Positions 16,351 through 26,311 of a DNA stretch of 64,000 nucleotides are shown here, one piece after another. Position numbers and translations under genes: made by a program. Within the stretch, counting starts at the first letter, position 1. Every line of letters begins with the position of its first letter. Under the pieces are notes generated by a model. It made no database searches and was not told the DNA's origin. It was given only the letters and a program-made list of their open reading frames with translations. Origin of the DNA: Bacteroidota bacterium (GTDB taxonomy: Bacteria > Bacteroidota > Bacteroidia > Chitinophagales > Chitinophagaceae); contig JAEYWX010000015.1 of assembly GCA_023428755.1 (NCBI GenBank), positions 252,749-316,748 on the forward strand, given 5' to 3'.

Positions 16351-18948
16351 TTAAAATTGAACAGGCGCAAACGTAAACATCAATTTCACCGGGTTTTGCC
16401 AGTCTTTTCCTTTAAAGCTGCCAACTGGCGCTTTGACCAATACAATATTCCAACCCTTCTTTAAAAAAATAGTTGTTGGTGTACGGTACTCATACCCTTC
16501 ATCTGCCAATGGCAATTCGCTGTTTCCTTTTTGTCCCGCATGTTTCCATTGCGGTGCAGGAATCAACTGCCCGTTTACCCACACTGCACTTTGTTTGTTA
16601 TCCCAGGCATTTGCAGGCGGTGCATCCGTTGAAGGTGAACGGGACAAATTATTAAAGCCAATCCAGAAGGATTGTTCTCCTTCTTCATCACTCCAGATTC
16701 TTGTTGTGGCATACCAGGTAGTACTGTCTTCTGGATTTGGCACAGCTCCTTTAATTAATGGTGCCCACCAATGACGAAGTACTACTGTTGCTCCAACCTG
16801 TTCCAATGTTGGTTTTGTTTTGTCTGCGTCAAAACCTTTTTGTTCCGGTGAAAATTGTTTGGACAGATCACCTTTGTTATCAAACGGCCCGAACAATTTC
16901 CATACAAGATGCGACTGTTTGGTATAGGGAAATGAAAGATTGGAAAAACATTGTTGCTGATGATCGAGTAAACGATTTTCAAATGCAGCAAATGCATTTG
17001 CGCTTGCGGTATTTGGTTCGCCGATATTTGCTACCCAACCATCAATACCTCCACCCTGCCAGCTGCGTTCTGCAAATGCAAGCATCGAAGGGTAAACAGG
17101 ATTCATGTTGAGTATATCTTCTTCTTTACTTACGGCCCTGTCGTGCCACATACAAATGGTGCCGCCGAGTGTTGTTGCATCACCTTTTTCTTTATCAGCA
17201 ATTTTGCGGTTGAAGATGGTGGTGACAGCTTCATGCGGATCCATATGATTCAGATACAGATGCCGAGAGTCAATAAACTGAATTTTATTATCCGAAGAAA
17301 GATGCGCATTATCATCCATCCACAATTGACGAATGGTACTGTTGCTGAAATTACCGCCGGGTTGCCAGCCGATCACTTTCTTACCAAAGCTTTCAATGTA
17401 GGCTGTTACTTCCGGAACAAAATTTTTATTGGTGATTTTTACCTCATCTGCACCAATATGGATATATGGCACATCATACGTTGTAATAAACTCTTTGAGA
17501 ATATTTTTCACAATGATCAATCCACTGTCACTCTGCATATCGGTTTTCATCGCACGTTTAAATGCTGCACTATGGCCAGGCATATCGATCTCGGGTACAA
17601 ATGTGATATGGCGCTCTTTGCAATAGTTGATCAGCTCTTTGATCTCTGCTTCGCTGTAGTACATGCCTTTGTTCCGCAGCATGTGTTCGGGAGCAGTAAG
17701 TTGCGGATATTGTTTGCTGGCGATGCGCCATGCAATATCTTCTGTTGCATGAAAATGAAAAATGTTGAGTTTGTTGGCAGCCATTACATCGATCTGCTGT
17801 TTCAGTAAAGACATCGATAGATAATTCCTTCCCACATCAATCATATAACCTCGCCAGCTGAAGGCAGGCCAATCGGTAATACTCACCGCATCAACCATGC
17901 TGCCATCACGCAATAATTGTTTCAGCGTTTGTATACCATTGAAAATACCGTGTGCAGTATTAGCTATAAGCTTAATGCTTGTTTCATTTACATCAAGTTG
18001 GTAAGCTTCATTTTCATTTTGTGCTGACTTCACTTTTCCTAAGTCAACTTCAATAAACGATTCACCGGCAGTTGCCTTATCAGTCAACTTCATTTCCCAA
18101 CCGATCGATTGAAAGTACTGCTGCAGTTGTGTTGCTTCTTTCTGCAGACGTTTATCATTCACTACAGTCGTTTTGCAATTATACAAAGCAAACATTCCCT
18201 GCTTCCATTGTACTTGCTGCGGCTGTGGTATCAATGCCGGCTTTAGTTGCAGATCATACACATACGGATAAATAATGTGCTTCCATAACTGGTATGCATT
18301 GCCCATCAGATGCAAACCATCATTGCTTAACTCCGGTTTCAACTTACCGTTTTCGTTACTGAACACACTGTGCAAGTCAACATACTGATAGTGATGAGCA
18401 GCAGCATTTTTTTTCAATTGCTCGTTTACTTTCTTAATGAGTTCAGTATTCTTTGTACGTCCTGTAAACTTGCCATACAATTCGTTCACCGGCAGAATAC
18501 TCTGCACATACAGTGTTGTTTTAGGCGATTGTTGTTTTACATAATCAGCGATCAGCAACATATTCTTCAGCACACTATCAGCGCTGATGCCTCTTGCCAA
18601 ATCATTTGTACCAATCAATAAAAAAATCTTTGCAGGCTTTCGGTTAGTTACCACATCTAAGCGATGTAACACACCTGCTGTTATATCTCCACTAATACCC
18701 TGGTTCTTCATGCGCACATCATTGAACAATTGTGCCCACTCTGCACCATCGGTTATACTGTTACCCAGAAAAACAATTTCATTTTTGGTAACCGGCATCA
18801 GCTTAAAAAATGAAACACGCTGATGATAGTAAGTCGAGAACAGGCTATCGTGCAACAAAGGCAACTTTACCTGTGACAACCCGGTATTAAAAGAAAACAA
18901 TACTCCAAGAAGCAGGAGTAAACTTATTTTGTTGCGATTGAATTTCAT
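16351..18948 (-). CDS. SGNH esterase - GH20 hexosaminidase fusion
   Basis: An 865-residue secreted two-enzyme protein. After a signal peptide, residues about 35-215 form an SGNH/GDSL hydrolase: FLGNSITDG holds the Ser, LIGTND block III, and DGLH the Asp-His pair. A GH20b domain (about 225-345) and a GH20 barrel follow, with catalytic D501-E502 in HIGADE. The C-terminal part (about 700-865) is a beta domain with WVNGQ. The combination suggests removal of O-acetyl groups (or other esters) and the sugar itself by one protein. It is only 2 bp from the GH2 gene, so the operon is tightly coupled. Substrate is inferred from the nan context. Confidence 0.92.
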   Translation of the reverse strand: MKFNRNKISLLLLLGVLFSFNTGLSQVKLPLLHDSLFSTYYHQRVSFFKLMPVTKNEIVFLGNSITDGAEWAQLFNDVRMKNQGISGDITAGVLHRLDVVTNRKPAKIFLLIGTNDLARGISADSVLKNMLLIADYVKQQSPKTTLYVQSILPVNELYGKFTGRTKNTELIKKVNEQLKKNAAAHHYQYVDLHSVFSNENGKLKPELSNDGLHLMGNAYQLWKHIIYPYVYDLQLKPALIPQPQQVQWKQGMFALYNCKTTVVNDKRLQKEATQLQQYFQSIGWEMKLTDKATAGESFIEVDLGKVKSAQNENEAYQLDVNETSIKLIANTAHGIFNGIQTLKQLLRDGSMVDAVSITDWPAFSWRGYMIDVGRNYLSMSLLKQQIDVMAANKLNIFHFHATEDIAWRIASKQYPQLTAPEHMLRNKGMYYSEAEIKELINYCKERHITFVPEIDMPGHSAAFKRAMKTDMQSDSGLIIVKNILKEFITTYDVPYIHIGADEVKITNKNFVPEVTAYIESFGKKVIGWQPGGNFSNSTIRQLWMDDNAHLSSDNKIQFIDSRHLYLNHMDPHEAVTTIFNRKIADKEKGDATTLGGTICMWHDRAVSKEEDILNMNPVYPSMLAFAERSWQGGGIDGWVANIGEPNTASANAFAAFENRLLDHQQQCFSNLSFPYTKQSHLVWKLFGPFDNKGDLSKQFSPEQKGFDADKTKPTLEQVGATVVLRHWWAPLIKGAVPNPEDSTTWYATTRIWSDEEGEQSFWIGFNNLSRSPSTDAPPANAWDNKQSAVWVNGQLIPAPQWKHAGQKGNSELPLADEGYEYRTPTTIFLKKGWNIVLVKAPVGSFKGKDWQNPVKLMFTFAPVQF

Positions 18949-18950
18949 AA

Positions 18951-20966
18951 TTAAAACAGTTTCTGTGACACGACATAACCCGTTGGTCTTACAATGGTGA
19001 TCACAGCTTTACCATTATAAAGGTCATCGATTTCAAAATCCAGTTTTTGTCCGGGTTTTAAATCCGGCAGTTCATACATTTTTCCACCAAGGTAATTTGT
19101 ATCCGCTGAAACATACAGCTTATATCCTTTTACAATATGCTGCGGTAACCCAATACTACCAAACAGCAACAAATTCAGTTTTCCTTTCTTCCAGTTGCGT
19201 ACGCCCTGTACTTCTACCGGCGATGAAAGTTCACGCAATACTTTCATCGATGGTTTTGGTTTGCCGTACATATCGTACACACCATGTATGCGTCGGCGAT
19301 ATTTTGTTGTATCGGATGTGCCGGGATAATGAGTGCGGTAATCTGTCAGGTCAAAATAAATTGCACCTTCCACATAAGGTTTGTTTTCATAAATACTCAT
19401 GTGATAGATGAGGTCTTCCACCCTACGTTCATCACCGCCTTTGAAATTGGGTTCGCACAAACCAAACTCCGAAATAAAAAATGGTTTATCCGGATAACTC
19501 AAATGCACACTGTCTAAATACGCACCGATCTTTCCACTCGGAATATCCCACCAGCTGCCACCATATTCATTCATCATTAAATAATCACCATCGTTTGCTG
19601 CATCGGGTGTAAAAGATGGATTGTTATAAAAGCCCTGCGTTAATGTGTTGCTCACATATGCAGTCATTCTAGTTGCATCCAGTTCACGTGAACGTTTGAG
19701 CAGATCAGCGATCATCTGTTTCATATCTGCAGAACGTCCACGCAATTCATTACCCACGCCCCATGAAAAAATACTTGGATGATTGTACAGGTTGTTGATC
19801 ATTCGCTCCAGTTGCAGCATCGCAATTGAACGGATGGTTTCGTTGGCAGGTGTTTCCGGTCCCCACAACGGTACTTCCTGTTGTACTAGAATGCCGTTGC
19901 GATCGCAGAAATCATAGAACAATTCATCCTGCTGAAAATGCTGACGGGTGAAAATGGCGTTCACATCTTTCATCAACTTGCAATGACGGATGATCTCTTC
20001 ATCCGTTTCAGCAAAACCAAAATCAGGATTGCTTCCTGCCGTCCATTCAATGCCCATCAGTTTAACACGTTCGCCATTTAAAAACGTTTGACCGTTTTGC
20101 ATCTTCAACTCACGAAAGCCAACTATTGTACCGATCTTATCAACTACTTTCTTTCCCTGCAAAACAGTTACTTCCACTTTGTACAGGTTCGGAAAATCGA
20201 AATGCCAGGGATGAACCGTAGGCAATGCAATTGTTGTAACGAGTTCATTGTTTTGCTGCTGTATAGCTGTAGCACCATCGTACACAATATTTTTTGTTGG
20301 CTGGTTCTCTTCGGTAATACGTACGTTCAATTTCAAACCGGCAGTTGCGTTTTTATCGAACCCTAATTTCAATTTTAATTCTCCTGCATTGGTTGCAACA
20401 TTCAATGTTGGTTCGGCATGCAGATAATTAGCGGAGGGTTTATTGCTGACGATGAGTGCCACTTTACGGATAAGCCCACCATCGTTCGGCCAATCGAAGG
20501 AATTTCCAAACGGCACTTTATTTTTACCATAATCATTGTTCACTGCAACGGTGATGATGTTTTCTTTGCCGTAATTCAGCTTACCATCAAGGTTTACATA
20601 AAATTTATTAAAGCCATCTCCAATATTCTCTTGCAGCTTCACACCGTTTACATACACATAACAGGTGTGATTGACCGCACCAAACTGCAACAGCACCCGT
20701 TTGTTTTTCCATGCAGCAGGGACACTTAATTTTTGCTGATACCAACCCCATCCATAATGATTCTGGTTTTCATCTTCCACATTCCAGGTATGCGGCAGGT
20801 TTACTACACGGTTACCCGGGAGTGTTGCATTGAACCATTTGTTATTGAGTCCTTCTGCTTTTTTATCGATTGTAAAACGCCAGTTATTGTTCAAGGCAAT
20901 TGTATCACGCTGACCAAACGCTGCCATACTCACTATGACCGCCAACAGGGTTAAAAAATTTTTCAT
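18951..20966 (-). CDS. Glycoside hydrolase family 2 (beta-galactosidase-like)
   Basis: A 671-residue secreted GH2 enzyme. The signal peptide is MKNFLTLLAVIVSMAAFGQ. A jelly-roll sugar-binding domain (about 20-180, LPHTWNVEDENQN and YVYVNG-like features), an immunoglobulin-like domain (about 185-290) and the catalytic barrel follow. The acid/base is E407 in WGVGNELRG and the nucleophile is E500 in FISEFG. It is shorter than LacZ, as in many Bacteroidota beta-galactosidases or beta-glucuronidases. In this operon a beta-galactosidase acting on galactose bared by sialidase is the natural guess, but specificity is not provable here. It starts 5 bp after the esterase gene ends. Confidence 0.9.
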   Translation of the reverse strand: MKNFLTLLAVIVSMAAFGQRDTIALNNNWRFTIDKKAEGLNNKWFNATLPGNRVVNLPHTWNVEDENQNHYGWGWYQQKLSVPAAWKNKRVLLQFGAVNHTCYVYVNGVKLQENIGDGFNKFYVNLDGKLNYGKENIITVAVNNDYGKNKVPFGNSFDWPNDGGLIRKVALIVSNKPSANYLHAEPTLNVATNAGELKLKLGFDKNATAGLKLNVRITEENQPTKNIVYDGATAIQQQNNELVTTIALPTVHPWHFDFPNLYKVEVTVLQGKKVVDKIGTIVGFRELKMQNGQTFLNGERVKLMGIEWTAGSNPDFGFAETDEEIIRHCKLMKDVNAIFTRQHFQQDELFYDFCDRNGILVQQEVPLWGPETPANETIRSIAMLQLERMINNLYNHPSIFSWGVGNELRGRSADMKQMIADLLKRSRELDATRMTAYVSNTLTQGFYNNPSFTPDAANDGDYLMMNEYGGSWWDIPSGKIGAYLDSVHLSYPDKPFFISEFGLCEPNFKGGDERRVEDLIYHMSIYENKPYVEGAIYFDLTDYRTHYPGTSDTTKYRRRIHGVYDMYGKPKPSMKVLRELSSPVEVQGVRNWKKGKLNLLLFGSIGLPQHIVKGYKLYVSADTNYLGGKMYELPDLKPGQKLDFEIDDLYNGKAVITIVRPTGYVVSQKLF

Positions 20967-20971
20967 GACTA

Positions 20972-22474
20972 TTATTGAACTTGTAGTTTAAATGTTGATG
21001 CCGGCAATTCTTCTTTGTTGATAAGGTTACCGGTACTGAATGGTTGCCAGCCGTAATACACAAAGTCCGGCTTTTGTTTTACAGAGATGATGACCTTTGT
21101 ACCATCGATCTTTGCCGGAACAATTTCTTTTCCATCAAGTGAGAAACCATTGAGCGGTTGCTGTGCTGTTGTTTGTAAACCATCTGCATAATGGAACGAA
21201 ATAATCAACTTCCCATTTTTACAAACTGCTTTCAACGGCAACGGACCTGAAGGAACGATATGCTTTTTGCCATAGGTTTCATGTAACGCCCATCTGGCCA
21301 AACGTTCACCCACAGTTTTTTTATTCGTTGGATGCACATCGTTCTTTGAACCGATATCGCTGCAAACAGCCATACCGCCGTTCTTTACATCAGCAAGTAA
21401 TTTGCGTTGCTCATCTCTGAACATCGGCCACAGTGGCCGTTCAATAGAAGATAACTGCACCCAATAAAATGGCATCGTTGGTTGTTTCCATTGCAGGCGG
21501 TAATCATCAATCATCAATTGCATCAAGGAACGGTATTCATGTACACGTTCCATCTCTTCTGCATTTGTTTCGCCCTGGTACCACAGTACGCCTTTTATTG
21601 GAAACTGCAGCAACGGTTCAATACCTGCCGCATAAGCAAAGCCGGGTTTGTATCCATGATCTGGCCCCAGTTCATCTACAGGTACAGATGATACATTGCT
21701 TACATTTTCACTGCCCCGCTGTCGCATCCACTTTGGCAGCGCATCATTCGTAAGCCAGTTACCTTTTACTTTGTCTGCAAACTGTTTACTGCTGCGCATT
21801 GCATCAACACGAATAAATGTTTCAGCAGGTGCGCCGCCAATTGAAAGATTGATCAAGCCGATGGGAATCTTTTCACTTGCAACAATACTTTTTGCAAAAA
21901 AATAAGCAACTGCACTCATGGGTTGAATGCTTGTTGAATCGCAACTCTGCCATCCGTTCCAGAAATAAAAACTGTCTTTGTTTAAGCGGCGAGTAAGCGA
22001 ATCGGTATAAGCCACACCGTACACATAACGACCTGCAGGAGGCGGATTCATAAACCGGATCAACGGTTGATGTGCATTGAATTTTTCTTCTTTCCAATGC
22101 ATTTCTCTTTTCATTGTCCATTCCATATTACTTTGCCCGGAACAGATCCATACATCGCCGACCAGAATATTTGAAAAGAGAACTGTCGTATAGTCACTGC
22201 TGACGCTAAGTATTTGCGGATTTATGTTTGCTTTTTGTTGGGGCAAATAAACGCTCCACGAAGAATCAGTTCGTGTAACTGCAGAGCGAGTGTGGGTGCC
22301 GAATTTCACTGAAACGGTTTTTCCCGGCAATGCCTTTCCCCAAACAGCAATTGGTTGTTCTCGTTGCAGAACCATGTTGTTTGAAAAAACTGTTGCCACC
22401 CTCAATTGAGCGGTGGCAACGATGGGAAATAAAAAAAATAAACCAAATGACAAGTACCTCATCGTCTTGAACAT
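20972..22474 (-). CDS. Sialate O-acetylesterase (SASA domain)
   Basis: A 500-residue secreted esterase that removes acetyl groups from sialic acids, so that sialidases and the lyase can act. A signal peptide (LFFLFPIVATA) precedes an N-terminal beta domain (MVLQREQPIAVWGKA, about residues 34-49). The SASA hydrolase domain has the nucleophile Ser115 in CSGQSNMEW and a later block GVLWYQGETN with Asp-His elements (DVHPTNK) near residue 385. This architecture is the normal one for Bacteroidota EstA/NanS-type enzymes. It sits between a sialidase and a GH2 gene. Confidence 0.93.
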   Translation of the reverse strand: MFKTMRYLSFGLFFLFPIVATAQLRVATVFSNNMVLQREQPIAVWGKALPGKTVSVKFGTHTRSAVTRTDSSWSVYLPQQKANINPQILSVSSDYTTVLFSNILVGDVWICSGQSNMEWTMKREMHWKEEKFNAHQPLIRFMNPPPAGRYVYGVAYTDSLTRRLNKDSFYFWNGWQSCDSTSIQPMSAVAYFFAKSIVASEKIPIGLINLSIGGAPAETFIRVDAMRSSKQFADKVKGNWLTNDALPKWMRQRGSENVSNVSSVPVDELGPDHGYKPGFAYAAGIEPLLQFPIKGVLWYQGETNAEEMERVHEYRSLMQLMIDDYRLQWKQPTMPFYWVQLSSIERPLWPMFRDEQRKLLADVKNGGMAVCSDIGSKNDVHPTNKKTVGERLARWALHETYGKKHIVPSGPLPLKAVCKNGKLIISFHYADGLQTTAQQPLNGFSLDGKEIVPAKIDGTKVIISVKQKPDFVYYGWQPFSTGNLINKEELPASTFKLQVQ

Positions 22475-22546
22475 TCTGTGATAAAAATATAAAATAACAT
22501 TCTGTATTTGCTGTTCAACCGTATGCGCAAAAGCGGCAGCAGGAAA

Positions 22547-25066
22547 CTATTGTATCAATAATTTCCTAACAGCAACCTGTTTACGCATTTCAAATACTTT
22601 GAGCCAATAAATACCTGTTGGTAATTGCCTGGTATCAATTGAAACATGCGCTGTATTATTGGTAAACGTTACCGGTATTTTTTGTCCTGCGCCATTTATC
22701 AATTCCACATATATGTTTTTATAGTCCGCTTTGGTTACTGTAACAAACGTGGTTGCCGGATTAGGAAAAACATTTACAGCTTTATCATCGAACCTGTTTG
22801 CAACCGCTGTGGTTACTGCAGGAGTATATCTGTCTGCATTATTCGTTAACCACTTCAACGAAAAACGAACAAAATACATTTGATAAGTTTCGTATTCGCC
22901 ATTCTCGTAAAACATACCCAATGTACCATCGGGCAACACGGAAATGGAAGAATAAGCAGATGCACCGGGATAAATGGTTTTGTTTACTGACCATGTTGCA
23001 CCTTCATCGTAACTGATGAGTACGGAAACATTTTTCCGTGAAGAGCTGTTGGATGGAATGGTATGTAGCAAACGATTTTTATCATACCCGTCTAATGTGG
23101 AAGTATAACGGATGATATCGCCATCGCAATTCGGTTCAATCAAATCTGTTTGATTATACGCTGTGCCCCATGTTAATCCTTTATCAGTCGATACGTTCAT
23201 CCGGCGCACACCCGGATTGCGGATACTCATGAGCAGATTTCCATTATTCAGCTCAACAATTTTTGCCTCATCACCGTTCTGCTCTGCAATACCGGTTGAT
23301 GGTTGCCAGGTTACACCGGCATCATCGGAATAGATCATAAAATTATCGATCTGCGAACCCGATGTTTGCCGTACACCAACTGCTGCAACAATCCGTCCGT
23401 TACGCAATTGATGTGCAGCACCTGAAGCAACCCAAGCAGCCGCCCAGTTTTTAGTTACAGGATTACTGCAACCTGCCCCGTACAACTGGTTGGTAATATC
23501 AACAGGTGCACTCCACGTTACACCATGATCCATACTTGTACACATGCGGATGCGGATTGGATCGGTTGCAGTAGAACCAAACAATCCTTTATCGGTTGCA
23601 AAAAGACAAATGATTTTTCCGCTTGCTTTATCAACCACCAAAGCAGGATCACTTGCACCTGCGCTTCCCAGATCGGCAATGGTTACAGCAGTTGACCATG
23701 TTTGTCCGTTATCGGTACTGCGTCTGATCACCACATCAATATCTGCAGGCAAATCACCTGCACCGTTAATACGTTTATCAACAGCAACAATCAACGAACC
23801 ATCTTTTGCAGTTGTAATTGCAGGAATGCGGTAGTTCGCTGCACCAGCATCGCCACCGCTGAATAATAATTTATGCGCCAGTAAAATTGTTCTTGTTCCG
23901 GCCACTGTTTTAACTGCAGGTGTAAACGATGTTCCGCCAACGGTTATGCTTTCGCAGGTTGCATCAATTACATTTCCTTCAGCTGCACTCTGTGTTACAT
24001 CGGCTGCAATCCAGAAGTAGTTATTTCCTTCTGCGAGTGTTTGTGTACCGTTTACTGTAAGCGTTCCCGCAGCTGCTGTAACTGTTGCAAACAAATTAGC
24101 TGTTGCAAAACGGTTGCTGCTCCCTGTGTAATAAATTTTTACTTGCGAAAGATCAGCAAGATCGGTTGTACCGTTTAACGTACAACTCAGCGATGTAAGT
24201 GCTACCGGATTATTAACTCCGGCTGTAATTACATTTACGGCAATGATGCGTTGATTCGTTTCGCCTTTACCCACGGGTAATTCTGTTTGATACAATGCAG
24301 TGGATGCATATTGCATATCCGAAACCAGGTTAACAACTGTTGCATTGCCTGACAATGTTCCCGTATGATTATTACCTGATACATCGGGCACATCTGCTCC
24401 TGTTACGTTTTCAAAATTCCATGCAGCTAATAAATTCGTCATCGGTCCGTTTACAAGCATGTTCCTGTCGGCCTGTACTTCTGCAGCGGTGAATGCTTTG
24501 GTCCAAAAACGCACATCATCAATTTTGCCCGGCCAGTATAACGTGTTATCGTTTGCTTTACCAATTAACAGCGCCACTGCATTGCCAAAAGATTCGGTGC
24601 CTGCAAATGTATTGGTGCCATTCGGACCTGTACCTACCAACACACCGTCAATATAATTCTTTACAGTTTTTGTACCTGTTGCATCAACAACCATTGCCAG
24701 ATGATGCCATGTATTATCGTTGATTTTTACTGTGCTGAATGTGTTCGGTGCTACATTTGAACCGATGTGCCGTAAGTTGGTTGCAAAATATCCGGTTGAA
24801 TTGGAATAAAATTCATACCCAAGATTACTACCGCTGGGTGCAGTACGTTTTGCAAGAATGCGTCCGTTATTGATAATCGATGTTGTTTGCACCCAACAGG
24901 TGATGGTGATATTTTCACCGGGATCAATATCAACATCTGCATGGTCTGCAACTGACATATATGCTGTTGATCCATCGAGCAACAATACTTTTCCACTTTG
25001 TGCCTGTACCTGACCGATCAACAAAAAAGAACACAGTGCAACAATACAACAAGCAAATAATTTCAT
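22547..25066 (-). CDS. Exo-sialidase GH33 with LamG and T9SS sorting domain
   Basis: An 839-residue secreted sialidase. A signal peptide is followed by a laminin-G/concanavalin-like domain (about 25-240) and a BNR-associated beta segment (about 255-390). The six-bladed GH33 propeller starts at YRIPAIT (the Arg of the RIP motif) and carries Asp boxes RSTDNGQTW, TSMDHGVTW, YSDDAGVTW, VSTDKGLTW and ISYDEGATW. The last 80 residues form a type IX sorting domain (VFPNPATTFVTV, then LPTGIYWLKV), so it is exported through the Por system and attached to or released from the cell surface. It would free Neu5Ac outside the cell, complementing the smaller sialidase at 26312-27472. Confidence 0.95.
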   Translation of the reverse strand: MKLFACCIVALCSFLLIGQVQAQSGKVLLLDGSTAYMSVADHADVDIDPGENITITCWVQTTSIINNGRILAKRTAPSGSNLGYEFYSNSTGYFATNLRHIGSNVAPNTFSTVKINDNTWHHLAMVVDATGTKTVKNYIDGVLVGTGPNGTNTFAGTESFGNAVALLIGKANDNTLYWPGKIDDVRFWTKAFTAAEVQADRNMLVNGPMTNLLAAWNFENVTGADVPDVSGNNHTGTLSGNATVVNLVSDMQYASTALYQTELPVGKGETNQRIIAVNVITAGVNNPVALTSLSCTLNGTTDLADLSQVKIYYTGSSNRFATANLFATVTAAAGTLTVNGTQTLAEGNNYFWIAADVTQSAAEGNVIDATCESITVGGTSFTPAVKTVAGTRTILLAHKLLFSGGDAGAANYRIPAITTAKDGSLIVAVDKRINGAGDLPADIDVVIRRSTDNGQTWSTAVTIADLGSAGASDPALVVDKASGKIICLFATDKGLFGSTATDPIRIRMCTSMDHGVTWSAPVDITNQLYGAGCSNPVTKNWAAAWVASGAAHQLRNGRIVAAVGVRQTSGSQIDNFMIYSDDAGVTWQPSTGIAEQNGDEAKIVELNNGNLLMSIRNPGVRRMNVSTDKGLTWGTAYNQTDLIEPNCDGDIIRYTSTLDGYDKNRLLHTIPSNSSSRKNVSVLISYDEGATWSVNKTIYPGASAYSSISVLPDGTLGMFYENGEYETYQMYFVRFSLKWLTNNADRYTPAVTTAVANRFDDKAVNVFPNPATTFVTVTKADYKNIYVELINGAGQKIPVTFTNNTAHVSIDTRQLPTGIYWLKVFEMRKQVAVRKLLIQ

Positions 25067-25085
25067 TGATAAAAGGTTGACGTAA

Positions 25086-26285
25086 TTATTTATCGGAAGT
25101 TATAGTTGAAAGATGTTCATTCAGCAACTGCATACAATACCATTCCTGCCTTGGTAAGTGAAACGGACCTTTGAATAAATTTCCTTTAGCTGATTGTGCT
25201 ATGCTGCCATCACGATGCAGGTACCCAAACCACTCTCCATGTTCTTTATCGTGAAAATGACTGTATGCATAGTCATGCACCAGCTTATGCCATTGTGCAT
25301 ACTTTTCATTACCCGTCATGGTATAAGCCAATAAAGTAGCAATGATCACTTCGTTGTGCGGCCACCAGAATTTCATATCCTGCCAATATTCCTGCACAGG
25401 TTTGTTGTACACATCACGGAAGTATAAAATACCGCCATGTTCTTTATCCCATCCACGCTCCCACATATAATCAAGCATCTTGCAACCAAGTGCAACCAGG
25501 TGCGGATCGTTGTTGCGATGCTTTGCTTCGTGCAGAATAAACCACGCACCTTCAATAGCATGGCCGGGATTGAGTGTGCGTCCATCAATATGATCGATGA
25601 TGCTGCCATCGGGCGCCACCTGTTCCATCACACATTTAATATCATCTTTTACGAAGTAAGTTTCAATTTCATTGATCCATTTGCTGATCCATTCATCGCA
25701 ACGATCATCACCAATTAACTCTCTTAACTGTTGTGCCGTATTCATCATGATCATTGGCACACCAATTCCTTTTGCAGGTCTTGTACCGGTGAACTTTGGC
25801 TCCAGTTTCTTTTCGCCACTTGCATAGGCAATGCAGTTACCAAAAACTTTCCGTGCATTGGCGGCCGCTTCTTCATCGCCACTGGCCTTTGCATAAGCAG
25901 CCGTAGCAATCACATAAAATGTTTCAGAGAAATAATACCTGCGTTTACGAATAGGTTGGCCATCACGTGTTACATGAAAGAACATCTGTCCGTCGCTATC
26001 AAAACAATGCTTGTTTAAAAACTCATAGCCGAGTTTAGCACCATCGAGCCATTCTTGTTTTTTCTCCACTGTGTTATACAAGGTTGATAAGAGCCATGTT
26101 GCACGGCCCTGTATCCATATCGCTTTATCATCATCAATGAGTGAACCATCTGCGTCACGCATCAATAAAAAACCACCGTGTTCTGTATCAAACGAACGGG
26201 GAAACCAGAACGGAACAGTATCGTTCAATAACTGGTTTGCATAGAAATCACGTAAGGCAATCAGATCGTTTGTTGTGTAAACCAT
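25086..26285 (-). CDS. AGE family epimerase (ManNAc 2-epimerase, NanE-type)
   Basis: A 399-residue (alpha/alpha)6-barrel enzyme of the N-acylglucosamine 2-epimerase/renin-binding family. Typical pieces are FWFPRSFDTEHGGFLL, RATWLLSTLYN, NPGHAIEGAWFILHEA and KFWWPHNEVIIATLLAY, the last bearing the catalytic His. There is no signal peptide, so it is cytoplasmic. In the Bacteroides-type pathway this enzyme converts ManNAc, the product of the lyase, to GlcNAc. That role fits its place between two sialidase genes and downstream of nanA. Cellobiose epimerases share the fold, but the context makes them unlikely. Confidence 0.9.
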   Translation of the reverse strand: MVYTTNDLIALRDFYANQLLNDTVPFWFPRSFDTEHGGFLLMRDADGSLIDDDKAIWIQGRATWLLSTLYNTVEKKQEWLDGAKLGYEFLNKHCFDSDGQMFFHVTRDGQPIRKRRYYFSETFYVIATAAYAKASGDEEAAANARKVFGNCIAYASGEKKLEPKFTGTRPAKGIGVPMIMMNTAQQLRELIGDDRCDEWISKWINEIETYFVKDDIKCVMEQVAPDGSIIDHIDGRTLNPGHAIEGAWFILHEAKHRNNDPHLVALGCKMLDYMWERGWDKEHGGILYFRDVYNKPVQEYWQDMKFWWPHNEVIIATLLAYTMTGNEKYAQWHKLVHDYAYSHFHDKEHGEWFGYLHRDGSIAQSAKGNLFKGPFHLPRQEWYCMQLLNEHLSTITSDK

Positions 26286-26311
26286 GTTGCGTTCTTATTT
26301 CTATCTTCTAA

